Assembly: GCF_001640025.1 (NCBI RefSeq)
Contig: NC_031671.1
Span: 2,170,001 to 2,234,000 of the forward strand
DNA length: 64,000 nt
Reading direction: 5' to 3'
Origin: Sugiyamaella lignohabitans
Lineage: Eukaryota; Ascomycota; Dipodascomycetes; Dipodascales; Trichomonascaceae
How positions within the stretch are numbered: the stretch's first letter is position 1; each line of letters begins with the position of its first letter. The position numbers and the translations under genes are program-made. Positions 60,272-64,000 of this stretch are shown in pieces. The notes under the pieces are model-generated. The model was not told the origin of the DNA. It saw only the letters and a program-made list of their open reading frames with translations, and made no database searches.

Positions 60272-61993
60272 ATGTTCTCCACTGAATATCCATCCAGAAG
60301 GTCGGTGGTCCACTCGGTCAGGGGCATGGCTTCGTCCAGTCAACCTCTTGCCAGTGCTGCTGCCGTGAAGATTCTTGATAAGGGTGGAAATGCTCCTATG
60401 GCTGCTGTGGCCATGGCTGCTGCCATTGGTGTTCTGGAACCCCATATGACTGGTCTGGGTGGTGATGTCTTCAGTTTGTACTATGAAGCCAAGACCAAGA
60501 AAGTTCATGGAATTAATGGCTCAGGTCACTCGCCAATGGCTTCTTCGATTGAATTGCTTAGAAAAGATGGTGTCACAGGACCTCGTATCCCCACTTCAAG
60601 TGTATACTCAGTGACTGTTCCTGGAGCAGTTGCTGGTTGGATCGATGTGGTCGAGAAATGGGGTAATGGCAAGTTGACTATGGCCGAAATTCTTGAACCT
60701 GCTATCTCATTGGCTGAAAATGGTGCACCAATCTCACGAATCAGTGCTGAGAGTTGGGCCAATGGCGCTGAAAGACTGCTTAATACATCTCCCAATGGAG
60801 GTGAGCTGTTGATTGATGGTAAACGATCACCTAAAGAGTCGGAGGTTTTTATTAATAAAGGCATGGCTGAAGTTCTCAAGAGAATTGCCAAGCATGGAAA
60901 AGACGGTTATTACAAAGGAGAGACTGCTGATGCTATTGTACAGGTTGTCAAGGAAAAGGGTGGTGTCATGACCCATGAAGACCTTGAAGCTCACAAATCC
61001 AAGTTTGTAGAACCTATTAATGTCGACGTCGACGAAAAGATCAAATTGCATGAACTGCCTCCTAACGGCCAAGGTGTAGTGGCTTTAATTGCCCTTGGAA
61101 TCATCAAGCAGCTCGAAAAGAAGGGTGTTGTCAACACCAAAACACTCAAACACAACTCTGTTGAATATCTCCATTTAATCATTGAATGCTTGAAATACGC
61201 ATTCAAGGATGCCGAGGAGTTTGTTACCGATGTTGACAAGCTTGACTATGATCCTAACGATCTTCTTTCTGAAGAGTTCCTTGCTGAGCGTGCTAAACTG
61301 TTTGATCCTACTAAAGCCAATGAGAAGTTCGATCATGGAGTTCTGAATCCTGCCAGAAAGTCTGATACTGCCTATTTCACATGTACAGATGAAGAAGGCA
61401 ATGCCTGTTCGTTCATTGCGTCTCTTTATATGGGATTCGGCAGTGCCATTGTGCCCAAGGGCTGTGGATTCAGTCTTCAAAACAGAGGATGTAATTTCAA
61501 CCTCACTCCCGGTACCAGAAACACTTTTGGACCCAACAAAAGACCCTATCACACCATCATTCCCGCCATGATCACTAATGTCGAAGACGACAGTCTATAT
61601 GCCACCTATGGAGTCATGGGAGGATTTAACCAACCCCAGGGTCATCTCCAAGTCGCATATAACCTCGAACTGTTCGGAATGAACCCTCAGGAGGCGCTTG
61701 ATGCCCCTCGTATGTGCATGTACGCCGATACCACTACACCCGACTCTGGTCTTGGCAGCGACAGTCCCATTTCCACAGTTCGTACCATTGTCGGACTTGA
61801 GGAAGGCATCTCTCCCGAAGTTGTGGCCGGACTTGAAAAACTCGGTCACTCCGTCAAACTCGTCACTGGTCCCGGTCGTAGTCTGTTCGGCCGTGGCCAG
61901 GTTATCCGATCCAACCTCGCCCAAAACGGTCGTGTCTCTTACAGCGCTGGTTCAGACCTCCGTGGCGACGGTGCCGCCATTCCCCAGCTTTAA
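60272..61993 (+). CDS. Gamma-glutamyltransferase-family protein (YwrD/acylase-like)
   Basis: 573 residues, single exon. The family's Ntn-hydrolase processing site is in KSDTAYFTCTDEEGN; T366 would be the new N-terminal nucleophile after self-cleavage into a ~365-residue large and ~208-residue small subunit. Other family blocks are GGNAPMAAVAMAAAIGVLEPHMTGLGGD at the N-terminus, VTVPGAVAGW, LPPNGQG, and SLYMGFGSAIVPKGCGF. No signal peptide or membrane anchor is present, unlike vacuolar yeast Ecm38 or secreted forms. It looks closer to the short bacterial YwrD-like group than to classical fungal GGT, so it may act on cytosolic glutathione conjugates or other gamma-glutamyl/acyl amides. Substrate unknown. 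Possible bacterial ancestry is inference. Confidence 0.85.
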   Translation: MFSTEYPSRRSVVHSVRGMASSSQPLASAAAVKILDKGGNAPMAAVAMAAAIGVLEPHMTGLGGDVFSLYYEAKTKKVHGINGSGHSPMASSIELLRKDGVTGPRIPTSSVYSVTVPGAVAGWIDVVEKWGNGKLTMAEILEPAISLAENGAPISRISAESWANGAERLLNTSPNGGELLIDGKRSPKESEVFINKGMAEVLKRIAKHGKDGYYKGETADAIVQVVKEKGGVMTHEDLEAHKSKFVEPINVDVDEKIKLHELPPNGQGVVALIALGIIKQLEKKGVVNTKTLKHNSVEYLHLIIECLKYAFKDAEEFVTDVDKLDYDPNDLLSEEFLAERAKLFDPTKANEKFDHGVLNPARKSDTAYFTCTDEEGNACSFIASLYMGFGSAIVPKGCGFSLQNRGCNFNLTPGTRNTFGPNKRPYHTIIPAMITNVEDDSLYATYGVMGGFNQPQGHLQVAYNLELFGMNPQEALDAPRMCMYADTTTPDSGLGSDSPISTVRTIVGLEEGISPEVVAGLEKLGHSVKLVTGPGRSLFGRGQVIRSNLAQNGRVSYSAGSDLRGDGAAIPQL

Positions 61994-62040
61994 ACCACAT
62001 AGCTCAATCCAGTATTTATATCATTTTACACGTGCCATAC

Positions 62041-62101
62041 GGCCTCCGGCGGCTGGGGCTCCGCCCCAGACCCCACTGCTCCTCTCGCTTCGCTCGAGTC
62101 G
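62041..62101. repeat. Foldback arm downstream of GGT
   Basis: One arm, GGCCTCCGGCGGCTGGGGCT, inner module CTCGCTTCGCTCGAGTCG, 48 bp past the GGT stop. Confidence 0.9.
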
Positions 62102-62366
62102 GGTGTCGGGATCCCAGTGTCGCGTCTAGTGAGTGGAGGTTCGCGAAGCGACAACTGCTGGAGAGTGAAAGTGAATATTCTCTATTTCTATTGGCTCCGG
62201 CACTGCTGCTCCTGTCGCGTCGAGGGCGCCGGAAGCTCGCGAACAACCACCAGTGGTCGTTCTCCAGCTGTATCCACTGTTATTGGTCATTTGAAGAATG
62301 GCAAGCTCTTGAAGCACGAGCCCAACAGCCAGGGACTGGGAAAAGACAGACTGGGGTGAACAGAGA

Positions 62367-62494
62367 GCTCGCGAAGCGAGCACCATGGGGTCTGGGGCAG
62401 AGCCCCAGCCGCCGGAAGCAGACCCGCAAAAGAACAGAAAACTCGCGGAGCGAGTACCACGGGGTCTGGGGCGGAGCCCCAGCCGCCGGAGGCA
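62367..62494. repeat. Two tandem variant arms downstream of RVB1
   Basis: Arms at 62367-62420 and 62441-62494 in the same orientation. Inner hairpins are GCTCGCGAAGCGAGC and ACTCGCGGAGCGAGT: the outermost base pair changed from G-C to A-T on both sides and the loop base changed from A to G. Confidence 0.9.
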
Positions 62495-62529
62495 GAGAGG
62501 GGACAGTAGTAGACAGGTTCGTTAATTTA

Positions 62530-63933
<1,404 letters not shown>

Positions 63934-64000
63934 TTACAGGTCGGGTGTACTGCGATTACAACATCAACTCTTTCCCTTCTCTCTCAGTGAACCGAAATAT

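Larger units (their letters stand above)
61994..62529. other. GGT-RVB1 convergent spacer
   Basis: 536 bp between two stop codons, containing three foldback arms and no gene. Confidence 0.45.

Overview
The window is nuclear DNA of an ascomycete budding yeast (Saccharomycotina), probably an early-branching, intron-retaining lineage. The evidence is intron grammar (donors GTAAGT, GTGAGT or GTATGT; CTAAC branch site close to the acceptor), one-gene-per-promoter layout, and a core gene set (GTR1, ERG9, COQ4, CDD1, YKE2, PBA1, NOP56, MAP1, CCT6, SLY1, RVB1) beside genes that baker's yeast lacks (TRAX, a PHYHD1-like dioxygenase). I suspect the Trichomonascaceae/Dipodascales (Sugiyamaella or Blastobotrys-like) from gene content and from the GC-rich repeat. 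That placement is inference. Several genes are rebuilt across introns that a plain ORF view misses.

Layout. 0.4-10.6 kb: enoyl-CoA hydratase, NAT2-like protein, a PPxY membrane protein, GTR1, ERG9 and a phytanoyl-CoA dioxygenase-like gene. 10.8-20.0 kb: an accessory island made of a segmental duplication. Copy 1 has a pseudokinase gene head-to-head with a PD-(D/E)XK nuclease gene. Copy 2 has an intact pseudokinase paralogue and only a wreck of the nuclease gene. COQ4 abuts copy 2, and copy 1 carries a scrap of the COQ4 5' end. 21.1-28.0 kb: CDD1, YKE2 (five exons, stop codon overlapping that of CDD1), PBA1, NOP56 and MAP1. 28-32.8 kb: gene-poor. 32.8-40.4 kb: a low-complexity protein, CCT6, TRAX and a small unknown gene. 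40.4-46.3 kb: gene-poor, starting with a 10-bp-periodic repeat, in front of a Zn2Cys6 regulator. 50.3-56.9 kb: an intact Ty1/copia retrotransposon with identical LTRs and a 5-bp target duplication, inserted 37 bp upstream of the SLY1 start codon. 56.9-63.9 kb: SLY1, a gamma-glutamyltransferase-like gene and RVB1.

About 50 copies of a roughly 62-bp GC-rich arm are scattered through the window, often as inverted pairs of about 140 bp. They lie in introns and between genes, never in exons, and are almost absent from the accessory island and the retrotransposon. Each arm contains two small hairpins whose tips fit GCGNAGC, the extra-stable DNA mini-hairpin consensus, with all four bases seen at N.

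The two most interesting signals are (i) the duplicated pseudokinase/nuclease pair, which looks like a split version of a fungal killer/resistance system, and (ii) the GNA-hairpin foldback family. Product calls rest on reading motifs and on remembered family sequences; no database search was possible.
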